NCBI RefSeq assembly: GCF_028767025.1 | Contig: NZ_JAJQXX010000008.1 | Coordinates: 62,001-126,000 of the forward strand | DNA from: Blautia sp. XA-2221 | GTDB taxonomy: Bacteria > Bacillota > Clostridia > Lachnospirales > Lachnospiraceae | DNA: 64,000 nucleotides | Reading direction: 5' to 3' | Shown: positions 1 to 6,798 of the stretch, in pieces | Layout: every line of letters begins with the position of its first letter | Numbering within the stretch: position 1 is the first letter of the stretch | The notes under the pieces: model-generated | Seen by the model: the letters and a program-made list of their open reading frames with translations, nothing else | What the model was told of the DNA's origin: nothing | Database searches by the model: none | Position numbers and translations under genes: made by a program

Positions 1-545
1 ATCGTTCCGGAGGGGGAATGACCCTTTCCGGAGGAGAATGTCTCTGTCAGCCTGAGTTTTCCAGAGATCTTCTTCGGGCGGCGAAAGAGCGGGGCATTAA
101 CACGGCGATCGAAAGTATGGCATGTGCGTCTTTTGATACCATTCAGGAACTGCTTCCGTATCTGGATCTTTATCTGATGGACATCAAACATACAGACCCC
201 GAAAAGCACAGACAGTTTACGGGAAAATCCAATGAGCTGATGATGGAAAATGCCAGAAAGGTTGCCCTCTCCGGAAAAACAAAACTGATCATACGGGTAC
301 CGGTGATCCCTAACTTTAATGATACTGTGGAAGAAATCCGTGGGATTGCTGCTTTTGCAGATTCTCTTCCCGGAGTAAAAGAACTTCACCTTCTGCCTTA
401 TCACAGACTGGGGCAGGATAAATATGAAGGACTGGGAAGGGAGTATCTGATGGATGGGATTTTGCCTCCTGACAGAGAAAAAATGACAACTCTGAAGCGG
501 GCGGCAGAAAGTATCACTTCCCTGTATGTTCAGATTGGCGGATAA
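1..545 (+). CDS. Glycyl-radical enzyme activating protein, C-terminal part (5' end outside window)
   Basis: This is the end of a radical-SAM activase that installs the glycyl radical on a partner enzyme. The reading frame is open to the left edge, and the visible part begins with the family signature SGGGMTLSGGE, so the ATG at 18 is internal. The remaining ~180 residues match the activase C-terminal barrel, including LYLMDIKHTDPEKHRQFTG and IRVPVIPNFND. The CxxxCxxC cluster motif would lie upstream. In GRM5-type fucose/rhamnose compartments the activase sits just before the aldolase, as here, so the partner is probably a B12-independent propanediol dehydratase encoded to the left. That partner is inferred, not seen. 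Confidence 0.88.
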   Translation, partial: RSGGGMTLSGGECLCQPEFSRDLLRAAKERGINTAIESMACASFDTIQELLPYLDLYLMDIKHTDPEKHRQFTGKSNELMMENARKVALSGKTKLIIRVPVIPNFNDTVEEIRGIAAFADSLPGVKELHLLPYHRLGQDKYEGLGREYLMDGILPPDREKMTTLKRAAESITSLYVQIGG

Positions 546-553
546 AATATCGG

Positions 554-573
554 TATTACAGTGGATTGTAATA
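554..573. promoter_or_regulatory. Perfect 7-6-7 dyad upstream of the fucA promoter
   Basis: TATTACA, six bases, TGTAATA. The dyad has the size and symmetry of an operator and lies in the 234-bp gap between the activase and fucA, about 130 bp before the -35. An 11-bp half (TATCGGTATTA, 548-558) overlaps its left arm and recurs inverted at 664-674. The bound regulator is unknown. Confidence 0.4.
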
Positions 574-701
574 AAAGTCAGAGCCTGGGGAGAACAGAGA
601 ATATGCAATTGTATGTTTTTTCAGGAAATGACAAAAAATAGAAACACAACAAAAACAACAACATAATACCGATAAAAACAACAGGAATCAACAAGAATTC
701 C

Positions 702-730
702 TTGACAACTTTGGTTTTAAGGAGTAAAAT
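702..730 (+). promoter_or_regulatory. Sigma-A promoter of the BMC operon
   Basis: TTGACA (702-707), 17 bp, TAAAAT (725-730). The -35 is consensus and the spacing ideal, about 50 bp before the fucA start. No further strong promoter or terminator was recognised before 15275, so this probably drives the genes through pduG. Confidence 0.75.
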
Positions 731-737
731 CTCCTTA
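718..737. promoter_or_regulatory. Palindromic operator candidate enclosing the -10 box
   Basis: TAAGGAG, TAAAAT, CTCCTTA. The arms are perfect 7-bp inverted repeats, extendable to about 10 bp with one mismatch, and the six-base centre is exactly the -10 hexamer. A protein bound here would block RNA polymerase, so a repressor is the natural reading. The DeoR protein at 8720 is one candidate. Confidence 0.5.
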
Positions 738-779
738 GAAATAAAATAAGACACCTAATTGCTTAAGGAGGAAAAAAGC

Positions 780-1592
780 ATGGTAAACGAGTTTGAAATC
801 AAAAAACAGATTTGTGACATCGGAAGACGTATCTACAATCGCAACATGGTAGCAGCAAACGACGGAAATATTTCCGTAAAGCTGAATGACAATGAGTTTC
901 TCTGCACACCAACAGGCGTGTCCAAAGGATTTATGACACCAGAGTATATCTGTAAGGTAGACGCAGAGGGTAATGTGATCCAGGCTAACCCGGGATTCAA
1001 ACCTTCTTCTGAGATTAAAATGCACATGAGAGTATATAAGAAGAGACCGGACGTAGGATCTGTTGTACATGCTCATCCTGTATATGCAACTTCTTTTGCA
1101 ATCGCAGGTATTCCGCTGACACAGCCGATCATGCCTGAGGCAGTTATCGCTCTCGGATGTGTTCCGATCGCTGAGTACGGTACACCTTCCACAAATGAGA
1201 TTCCGGACAGACTGGAAAAATATCTTCCATATTTTGATGCAGTTCTTCTTGAGAGCCACGGAGCACTTACATGGTCTACAGACCTGAACGCTGCATATAT
1301 GAAAATGGAGTCTGTTGAGTTCTACGCACAGCTTCTGTATCAGAGCAAACTTCTGGGCGGCCCGAAGGAATTCGACAAAGAAACTATCGAAAAACTGTAT
1401 GAGATCAGAAGAAAAATGGGACTTCCGGGCAAACATCCGGCAGATCTCTGTCAGAATAAAGACGGCGTAAACTGCCATAACTGTGGTGGCTGCATGGTTG
1501 CTCATGCTCCGGAAGCATGCGCTCAGGAATCAGACGCTGAACTGATCGCAAACATCACAAAACAGGTAATGGCACAGCTTGGAATGAAATAA
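780..1592 (+). CDS. fucA: L-fuculose-1-phosphate aldolase, class II, with C-terminal encapsulation helix
   Basis: The enzyme cleaves L-fuculose-1-phosphate (and probably L-rhamnulose-1-phosphate) to dihydroxyacetone phosphate and L-lactaldehyde. The class II aldolase/adducin domain spans residues ~5-215. Zinc ligands are visible as His97 and His99 (HAHP) and His160 (ESHG), with Glu78 as the likely catalytic acid. The start is the ATG at 780, eight bases after AAGGAGG (765-771). A cysteine-rich linker follows (Cys224, 232, 235, 238, 247), then an amphipathic tail ELIANITKQVMAQLGMK of the kind that targets cargo to shells. At 270 aa it is longer than E. coli FucA (~215 aa) because of linker and tail. 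First gene of the compartment operon. Confidence 0.92.
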   Translation: MVNEFEIKKQICDIGRRIYNRNMVAANDGNISVKLNDNEFLCTPTGVSKGFMTPEYICKVDAEGNVIQANPGFKPSSEIKMHMRVYKKRPDVGSVVHAHPVYATSFAIAGIPLTQPIMPEAVIALGCVPIAEYGTPSTNEIPDRLEKYLPYFDAVLLESHGALTWSTDLNAAYMKMESVEFYAQLLYQSKLLGGPKEFDKETIEKLYEIRRKMGLPGKHPADLCQNKDGVNCHNCGGCMVAHAPEACAQESDAELIANITKQVMAQLGMK

Positions 1593-1624
1593 TTCTGACG
1601 GAATGAATTAAGGAGGTCAATCTC

Positions 1625-3013
1625 ATGCCAATAAGTGAGAACATGGTACAGGAAATTGTACAGGAAGTTATGGCGAAAATGCAGATTGCGGAAGCTCCGG
1701 CCGGAAAACATGGAATTTTTAAGGATATGAATGATGCGATCGAGGCTGCCAAAAAGGCGGAACTGATCGTGAAGAGAATGTCCATGGACCAGAGAGAAAA
1801 GATCATTACCTGCATTCGCAAAAAAATTAAACAAAATGCAGAAGTTCTGGCTCGTATGGGTGTGGAAGAAACCGGAATGGGAAATGTTGGGGACAAGATC
1901 CTGAAACATCATCTTGTAGCTGACAAAACACCGGGTACGGAAGACATTACCACAACAGCATGGTCTGGAGACAGAGGACTTACTCTGATCGAGATGGGAC
2001 CTTTTGGCGTAATCGGCGCGATCACACCGTGTACAAACCCAAGCGAAACAGTTCTGTGCAATACGATTGGAATGCTGGCAGGCGGAAATACAGTTGTATT
2101 CAATCCTCATCCGGCAGCAATCAAAACTTCTATTTATGCAGTTAATCTACTGAACGAGGCTTCCCTGGAAGCAGGTGGCCCGGATAATATCGCGGTGACA
2201 GTAGAACATCCTACAATGGAAACCAGCGGTATTATGATGAAACATAAAGACATTCACCTGATCGCTGCAACAGGCGGCCCGGGTGTTGTGACAGCAGTTC
2301 TTTCCTCCGGAAAAAGAGGAATCGGTGCAGGTGCAGGAAATCCTCCGGCGCTTGTTGATGAGACTGCTGATATCCGCAAAGCGGCTCAGGATATTGTAAA
2401 CGGATGTACTTTTGACAACAATCTTCCCTGCATTGCAGAAAAAGAAATTGTTGCAGTATCTTCCATTGCAGACGAGCTGATGCATTATCTTATTACTGAA
2501 AATGACTGCTACCTGGCTTCAAAGGAAGAACAGGACAAACTTACAGAGGTTGTTCTGGCAGGCGGCAAGCTGAATCGTAAATGTGTTGGTCGCGATGCGA
2601 GAACACTTCTGTCCATGATCGGAGTTGATGCGCCGGCAAATATCCGTTGCATCGTATTCGAAGGACCGAAGGAGCATCCGCTGATCACTGAAGAGCTTAT
2701 GATGCCAATCCTTGGTATGGTAAGAGCAAGAGACTTTGACGATGCGGTAGAACAGGCTGTATGGCTGGAGCATGGCAATCGCCATTCAGCACATATCCAC
2801 TCCAAAAACGTTGACAATATCACAAAGTATGCAAGAGCAATCGATACTGCAATCCTTGTAAAGAATGGCCCGTCTTATTCTGCACTTGGATTCGGCGGAG
2901 AAGGCTTCTGCACCTTTACGATCGCCAGCCGTACAGGAGAGGGACTTACAAGCGCAAGTACCTTTACAAAGAGAAGACGCTGCGTAATGTCTGACAGCCT
3001 TTGCATTCGTTAA
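1625..3013 (+). CDS. pduP: CoA-acylating propionaldehyde dehydrogenase
   Basis: Converts propionaldehyde, NAD+ and CoA to propionyl-CoA inside the compartment. The 462-residue length is normal for PduP. The N-terminal helix SENMVQEIVQEVMAKMQ is a typical encapsulation peptide, joined by a short linker to the aldehyde dehydrogenase fold. The catalytic cysteine is Cys269 in NNLPCIAEKE. An AAGGAGG ribosome site lies before the ATG. It sits 32 bp after fucA and 17 bp before the alcohol dehydrogenase. It supplies NADH to the alcohol dehydrogenases and propionyl-CoA to PduL. Confidence 0.95.
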   Translation: MPISENMVQEIVQEVMAKMQIAEAPAGKHGIFKDMNDAIEAAKKAELIVKRMSMDQREKIITCIRKKIKQNAEVLARMGVEETGMGNVGDKILKHHLVADKTPGTEDITTTAWSGDRGLTLIEMGPFGVIGAITPCTNPSETVLCNTIGMLAGGNTVVFNPHPAAIKTSIYAVNLLNEASLEAGGPDNIAVTVEHPTMETSGIMMKHKDIHLIAATGGPGVVTAVLSSGKRGIGAGAGNPPALVDETADIRKAAQDIVNGCTFDNNLPCIAEKEIVAVSSIADELMHYLITENDCYLASKEEQDKLTEVVLAGGKLNRKCVGRDARTLLSMIGVDAPANIRCIVFEGPKEHPLITEELMMPILGMVRARDFDDAVEQAVWLEHGNRHSAHIHSKNVDNITKYARAIDTAILVKNGPSYSALGFGGEGFCTFTIASRTGEGLTSASTFTKRRRCVMSDSLCIR

Positions 3014-3030
3014 TCAGGAGGAATAGAACA

Positions 3031-4272
3031 ATGGATATGAACAATGTAAATATTGAAGAAATTGTAAAACAGGTTCTTTCCGGTATGACAGGAAAGGGAG
3101 AGGCTCCTGTAGCTTCTACTTCTGCTCCTGCTACTGCAGCTCCGGCAGCAAACGGTGGAATTCCGAAAACTGCAAGAGTGGCAATGATGACCGAGAAAAA
3201 ACATTTTGAGCTTCAGGAGTATCCGCTTCCGGAACTGGGAGATGACGACATCCTTGTTAAAGTTGAGGGATGCGGTGTCTGTGGAACTGACGCTCATGAA
3301 TACAAAAACGACCCGTTTGGTCTGATTCCGGTAGTTCTCGGACACGAGGGAACCGGTGAGATCGTTGCCATGGGTAAAAACGTAACTGTTGATACAGCCG
3401 GCAAACCGGTAAAAGTAGGCGATAAAGTTGTTACCTGCATGATCTTCAAGGATGATCCGGAGATCACCATGTTTGACCTGAACAAGAAAAACGTGGGCGG
3501 CGCAGATGTATATGGACTTCTTCCGGATGATGATGTAAAATTCAATGGATGGTTCGCTGATTACATCTTTATCAGAGGCGGAAAATTCGGTTCCACATTC
3601 TTTAATGTAAGTGATCTGGATCTGGATTCACGTATTCTGATCGAGCCATGTGCAGTTCTTGTACATGCAGTAGAGAGAGCAAAAACAACAGGCATCCTGA
3701 AATTCAACAGCAGAGTTGTTGTTCAGGGCTGCGGACCGATCGGTCTTATCTGTATTGCAGTTCTCCGTACTATGGGTATTGAGCATATCTGTGCAGTGGA
3801 CGGAAACGAGCAGCGCCTTGAGTTTGCAAAGAAAATGGGTGCAGACACAACTGTAAACTTTATGAACTATCAGGGTGTGGAAGCTCTTACAGCAGCAGTT
3901 GAGGAAGCTCAGGACGGACATCTTGCAGATTTCGCATTCCAGTGTACAGGAAATCCGAAGGCACATGCAAACATCTACAAATTTATCCGCAACGGCGGCG
4001 GACTCTGTGAACTTGGCTTCTTTATCAACGGCGGAGATGCACAGATCAATCCTCACTTTGACCTCTGCTCCAAAGAAATCAATCTGGTTGGCTCCTGGGT
4101 ATACACTCTGAGAGATTATGCAACTACATTTGATTTCCTTAAGAGAGCAAAAGCAATCGGACTTCCAATGTCTGATCTTATCACTCACAAATTCCCGCTT
4201 GAGCAGATCAACGAGGCTCTTGAGACCAACCTTGCAATGACAGGTCTGAAGATTGCCATTGTGAATGAATAA
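3031..4272 (+). CDS. Zinc-dependent alcohol dehydrogenase (MDR family) with N-terminal encapsulation helix
   Basis: Medium-chain dehydrogenase of 413 aa, starting at ATG 3031 behind AGGAGG; an upstream in-frame ATG at 3001 has no ribosome site and overlaps pduP. The catalytic zinc motif includes Cys84 (VCGTD) and His105-Glu106 (GHE), and the Rossmann glycines are in VVQGCGPIGLICI. Residues 1-20 form a helix (NVNIEEIVKQVLSGM) followed by an Ala/Pro/Thr linker to residue ~46, the layout of BMC cargo. It probably reduces propionaldehyde to propanol, or lactaldehyde to propanediol, recycling NADH in the lumen. The substrate cannot be read from sequence. A second, iron-type alcohol dehydrogenase (pduQ) is encoded at 9507. 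Confidence 0.88.
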   Translation: MDMNNVNIEEIVKQVLSGMTGKGEAPVASTSAPATAAPAANGGIPKTARVAMMTEKKHFELQEYPLPELGDDDILVKVEGCGVCGTDAHEYKNDPFGLIPVVLGHEGTGEIVAMGKNVTVDTAGKPVKVGDKVVTCMIFKDDPEITMFDLNKKNVGGADVYGLLPDDDVKFNGWFADYIFIRGGKFGSTFFNVSDLDLDSRILIEPCAVLVHAVERAKTTGILKFNSRVVVQGCGPIGLICIAVLRTMGIEHICAVDGNEQRLEFAKKMGADTTVNFMNYQGVEALTAAVEEAQDGHLADFAFQCTGNPKAHANIYKFIRNGGGLCELGFFINGGDAQINPHFDLCSKEINLVGSWVYTLRDYATTFDFLKRAKAIGLPMSDLITHKFPLEQINEALETNLAMTGLKIAIVNE

Positions 4273-4296
4273 TCCGGAGAATAAAGGAGAAGCAAA

Positions 4297-4611
4297 ATGG
4301 CAGAAGCTGTAGGAATTCTGGAAGTGTTTGGGCTGGCCACAGCCTTTGTAGCGGCAGATGCCGGATGTAAGGCAGCAAATGTCCGCCTGGAGGTATTCGA
4401 TAAGAATAAACCTGCAAATGCAGACAGCCTGCCGGTACCGCTTCTGGTATGCATCAAATTCCGCGGAAGTGTGACGGATGTGACAGCAGCCGTTGAAACT
4501 GGAATGGAAGTAGCGAACCGGATGACTGGTGTGGTACAGCACTATATTATTCCGAACCCTGAAGAGGGAACGGAAAAAATGTTAAAGATCAGCGCACTTG
4601 ATAAAAGCTGA
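4297..4611 (+). CDS. BMC-domain shell protein, hexamer type, with internal insertion
   Basis: Single BMC domain of 104 aa, opening AVGILEVFGLATAFVAADAG, a clear match to the family start. It differs from the PduA-like paralogs at 4661 and 5357 by about ten extra residues (DKNKPANADSLPV, ~42-54) where the pore-lining loop KIGSG lies in PduA, so its pore is probably built differently. It ends in HYIIPNPEEGTEKM followed by a short tail. First of four consecutive hexamer-type shell genes. Confidence 0.88.
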   Translation: MAEAVGILEVFGLATAFVAADAGCKAANVRLEVFDKNKPANADSLPVPLLVCIKFRGSVTDVTAAVETGMEVANRMTGVVQHYIIPNPEEGTEKMLKISALDKS

Positions 4612-4660
4612 CAGAACATAGTCCCCAATTATATAAACTTGATTCAGGAGGAGAAATAAA

Positions 4661-4936
4661 ATGGCACAGGAAGCATTAGGAATGGTAGAAACAAGAGGAC
4701 TTACCGCTGCAATTGAGGCAGCAGACGCAATGACAAAAGCAGCAGAGGTTGCTCTTGTAGGAACAGAGAAAATCGGTTCCGGACTTGTAACAGTTATGGT
4801 TCGCGGAGATGTAGGAGCTGTTAAGGCTGCAGTAGAGAGCGGAAGCGCAGCAGCATCCAGACTTGGCGAGCTTGTAGCAACTCACGTAATTCCGAGACCT
4901 CACACAGACGTTGAGAAAATTCTGCCGACTGTTTAA
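4661..4936 (+). CDS. pduA: BMC-H shell protein, PduA/PduJ-like (copy 1)
   Basis: Canonical 91-residue hexameric shell protein. [18 protein letters not shown], pore loop [22 protein letters not shown] and [11 protein letters not shown] match PduA/PduJ closely. It would form the main facet of the shell and the pore for propanediol-size metabolites. A 71-bp stretch (4754-4824) is identical at every base to 5450-5520 in the copy at 5357, so the two are recent duplicates or are homogenised by gene conversion. Confidence 0.93.
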   Translation: MAQEALGMVETRGLTAAIEAADAMTKAAEVALVGTEKIGSGLVTVMVRGDVGAVKAAVESGSAAASRLGELVATHVIPRPHTDVEKILPTV

Positions 4937-4976
4937 AAAGCAGATATAAAACATACAGGCGTAAAGGAGTTCGCTC

Positions 4977-5309
4977 GTGAATAAAGCATATGGTTTTATT
5001 GAAATTACAGGTGTCGTAGCCGCTATGGATGCGCTGGACATTATGTGTAAAACTGCAGACGTTGAGCTGGCGTCATGGGAACGTAAGCTGGGCGGACGCC
5101 TGGTAACTCTTATTGTACAGGGTGATGTGTCGGCTGTCACCGAAGCCGTTGAAACAGCGGTAGCCAAAGCAATTAAGAAACCGGCAAGTTATGCAGTGAT
5201 CGCGCGGCCCCATGAGGAAATTGTAAAGCTTGTGGAGCTCAGCGCAAGCCGATGGAAAAAACAGTCTGAAAAACAGACAGAAGAAAAGGCTGAACAGCCG
5301 GAAAAATAA
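4977..5309 (+). CDS. BMC-H shell protein with charged C-terminal extension
   Basis: BMC domain of 110 aa, start GTG at 4977 seven bases after AAAGGAG (4963-4969). It opens AYGFIEITGVVAAMDALDIM; the pore loop reads KLGGR rather than KIGSG, suggesting a different pore. After the domain (VIARPHEEIVKLVEL) a hydrophilic Lys/Glu/Gln-rich tail of about 20 residues follows. It lies between two nearly identical PduA-like genes. A minor shell component is likely; the specific role is unknown. Confidence 0.88.
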   Translation: MNKAYGFIEITGVVAAMDALDIMCKTADVELASWERKLGGRLVTLIVQGDVSAVTEAVETAVAKAIKKPASYAVIARPHEEIVKLVELSASRWKKQSEKQTEEKAEQPEK

Positions 5310-5356
5310 TTCAGGGATATTTTCCTGACAGGGATTATTGACAAGGAGGAAAAATC

Positions 5357-5635
5357 ATGACACAGGAAGCATTAGGAATGGTTGAAACCAGAGGACTTAC
5401 AGCAGCTATCGAAGCAGCAGACCAGATGTGCAAAGCAGCAAACGTTGCACTTGTAGGAACAGAGAAAATCGGTTCCGGACTTGTAACAGTTATGGTTCGC
5501 GGAGATGTAGGAGCTGTTAAATCTGCAGTAGAAAGCGGAAGCGCAGCAGCATCCAGACTTGGAGAGCTTGTAGCTACACATGTAATTCCAAGACCTCACA
5601 CAGACGTTGAGAAGATCCTTCCGGTTCTTAAATAA
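5357..5635 (+). CDS. pduJ: BMC-H shell protein, PduA/PduJ-like (copy 2)
   Basis: 92-residue hexameric shell protein, almost identical to the product at 4661, with pore loop KIGSG and a Cys in [12 protein letters not shown]. Strong AAGGAGG ribosome site. Whether this copy or the one at 4661 is the functional PduA or PduJ cannot be decided from sequence; the symbols separate the copies only. The end of the gene is followed by a highly structured intercistronic segment. Confidence 0.92.
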   Translation: MTQEALGMVETRGLTAAIEAADQMCKAANVALVGTEKIGSGLVTVMVRGDVGAVKSAVESGSAAASRLGELVATHVIPRPHTDVEKILPVLK

Positions 5636-5655
5636 GTCAGAGTAGGCGGTTCAGT

Positions 5656-5744
5656 CATGCGGCCGGGTCTTATTGCAGACCAGACAAAAGGACTGGAGCT
5701 TTCCGCAGATATGCGGTGGCTCTGACCCGGCTGTCTGACGCATG
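5656..5744 (+). ncRNA. Predicted three-way-junction RNA between shell gene and pduL
   Basis: Read by eye. An outer helix pairs 5656-5661 with 5739-5744 (CATGCG/CGCATG) and 5662-5669 with 5724-5731 (GCCGGGTC/GACCCGGC), with a 7-nt bulge on the 3' side. Inside are two hairpins: 5680-5683 with 5693-5696 (CCAG/CTGG) and 5703-5707 with 5712-5716 (CCGCA/TGCGG, loop GATA). No U-run follows, so it is not a plain terminator. It sits in the 5777-start leader of pduL. A processing or stability element, or an unrecognised regulatory RNA, are the alternatives. Confidence 0.5.
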
Positions 5745-5776
5745 GCTGGATGTTTATTCAGAAAGCAGGTGTATTC

Positions 5777-6421
5777 TTGGAAGCAAAGAACATAGAGCTG
5801 ATCACCAAAATGGTGATTGAGTCCATTAATAAAAATGAAAGCAAGGGCCAGGGCTTCATGGTTCCCATTGGAGTTTCCGCAAGACATATCCATCTGACAC
5901 AGGAGCATGTAGAGGCTTTATTCGGACCGGGATATCAGCTTACAAAGAAAAAAGAGCTGATGGGAGGTCAGTTTGCATCAAACGAGACTGTCACTATTGT
6001 AGGTCTCAAGCTTCGTGCCATTGAGAATGTGAGGATTTTAGGACCAGTTCGTAAAGCATCTCAGGTTGAGGTATCTGCAACAGATGCCATTAAACTGGGA
6101 ATGCAGGTTCCGGTTCGGGAATCCGGAGATGTAAGCGGAAGCGCTCCTGTTGCAATTGTAGGTCCCAAGGGGGCTGTTTATCTGAAAGAGGGATGTATTG
6201 TGGCTATGCGCCATATTCACATGTCTCCGAAAGATGCTCAGGCAGCAGGTGTAAAGGACGGCGATATCGTTTCTGTTAAGGCTGACAATGAACGCGGAAC
6301 GATCTTTAATCAGGTAAAGATCCGTGTAGACGACAGCTTTACACTGGAAATGCATATTGATACAGATGAGGCCAATGCGGCAAAGATTGCCACAGGCAAT
6401 ACAGTTACTATTATAAAATAA
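5777..6421 (+). CDS. pduL: Phosphate propanoyltransferase with N-terminal encapsulation helix
   Basis: Transfers the propionyl group from CoA to phosphate, recycling CoA in the lumen and yielding propionyl phosphate for ATP synthesis. Zinc-binding histidines are visible in SARHIHL and MRHIHM. The preferred start is TTG 5777, five bases after AGGTG, giving 214 aa and placing the encapsulation helix KNIELITKMVIESINK at the very N-terminus; an in-frame ATG at 5750 lacks a ribosome site. It is flanked on both sides by stable intercistronic RNA helices, which may tune its level against the shell genes. Confidence 0.92.
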   Translation: MEAKNIELITKMVIESINKNESKGQGFMVPIGVSARHIHLTQEHVEALFGPGYQLTKKKELMGGQFASNETVTIVGLKLRAIENVRILGPVRKASQVEVSATDAIKLGMQVPVRESGDVSGSAPVAIVGPKGAVYLKEGCIVAMRHIHMSPKDAQAAGVKDGDIVSVKADNERGTIFNQVKIRVDDSFTLEMHIDTDEANAAKIATGNTVTIIK

Positions 6422-6424
6422 GGT

Positions 6425-6497
6425 TCCTCCGAAAAGCAGGGGATGCAGCACAGGAAAAGATCCTTTGGGATATATGCGCCGCATCCCCATAGGAGGA
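6425..6497 (+). ncRNA. Predicted intercistronic stem between pduL and BMC-P
   Basis: 6439-6446 pairs perfectly with 6481-6488 (GGGGATGC/GCATCCCC). A second helix outside it pairs 6425-6430 with 6492-6497 (TCCTCC/GGAGGA), separated by an asymmetric internal loop. The inner sequence can form a small ATCC/GGAT hairpin. No U-run follows. It is probably an mRNA processing or stability element. The GGAGGA is too far from the BMC-P start to be its ribosome site. Confidence 0.45.
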
Positions 6498-6527
6498 TTT
6501 AAGAAAAATATTTATGCGGAGGCTCAC

Positions 6528-6794
6528 ATGATTGTAGGCAAAGTAGTTGGAAGCGTGGTTTCCACGCGGAAAAGTGAAAAACTGATCGGACAGAAATTTA
6601 TGATTGTAGAGCCGGTGCATCATATGAAATCAGAACTCAGCCAGATTGTCGCAATCGATATGATCGGTGCGGGAATCGGAGAGTATGTATTGGTGGCACA
6701 AGGAAGCGCAGCGCGAATTGGCTGCGGCGAAGAAACAGCACCTATTGATGCGGCGATAGTCGGAATCATTGATGACGGTGCGGGATTGGAGTAA
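6528..6794 (+). CDS. pduN: BMC-P pentameric vertex protein (EutN/CcmL family)
   Basis: An 88-residue EutN/CcmL protein that would cap the shell vertices as a pentamer. The start is ATG 6528 after GCGGAGG, giving MIVGKVVGSVVSTRK, the usual family opening. Further matches are LIGQKFMIVEPV, IDMIGAGIGEYVLVAQGSAAR and DAAIVGIID. It is the only vertex protein in the window. It is four bases upstream of pduS. Confidence 0.93.
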   Translation: MIVGKVVGSVVSTRKSEKLIGQKFMIVEPVHHMKSELSQIVAIDMIGAGIGEYVLVAQGSAARIGCGEETAPIDAAIVGIIDDGAGLE

Positions 6795-6798
6795 CGCC

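Noticed and set aside
6514-6531. Five-codon mini-gene overlapping the BMC-P start (MRRLT)
   Set aside because: The upstream AGGAGGA is about 16 bases away, too far for efficient initiation, so the overlap is probably accidental.
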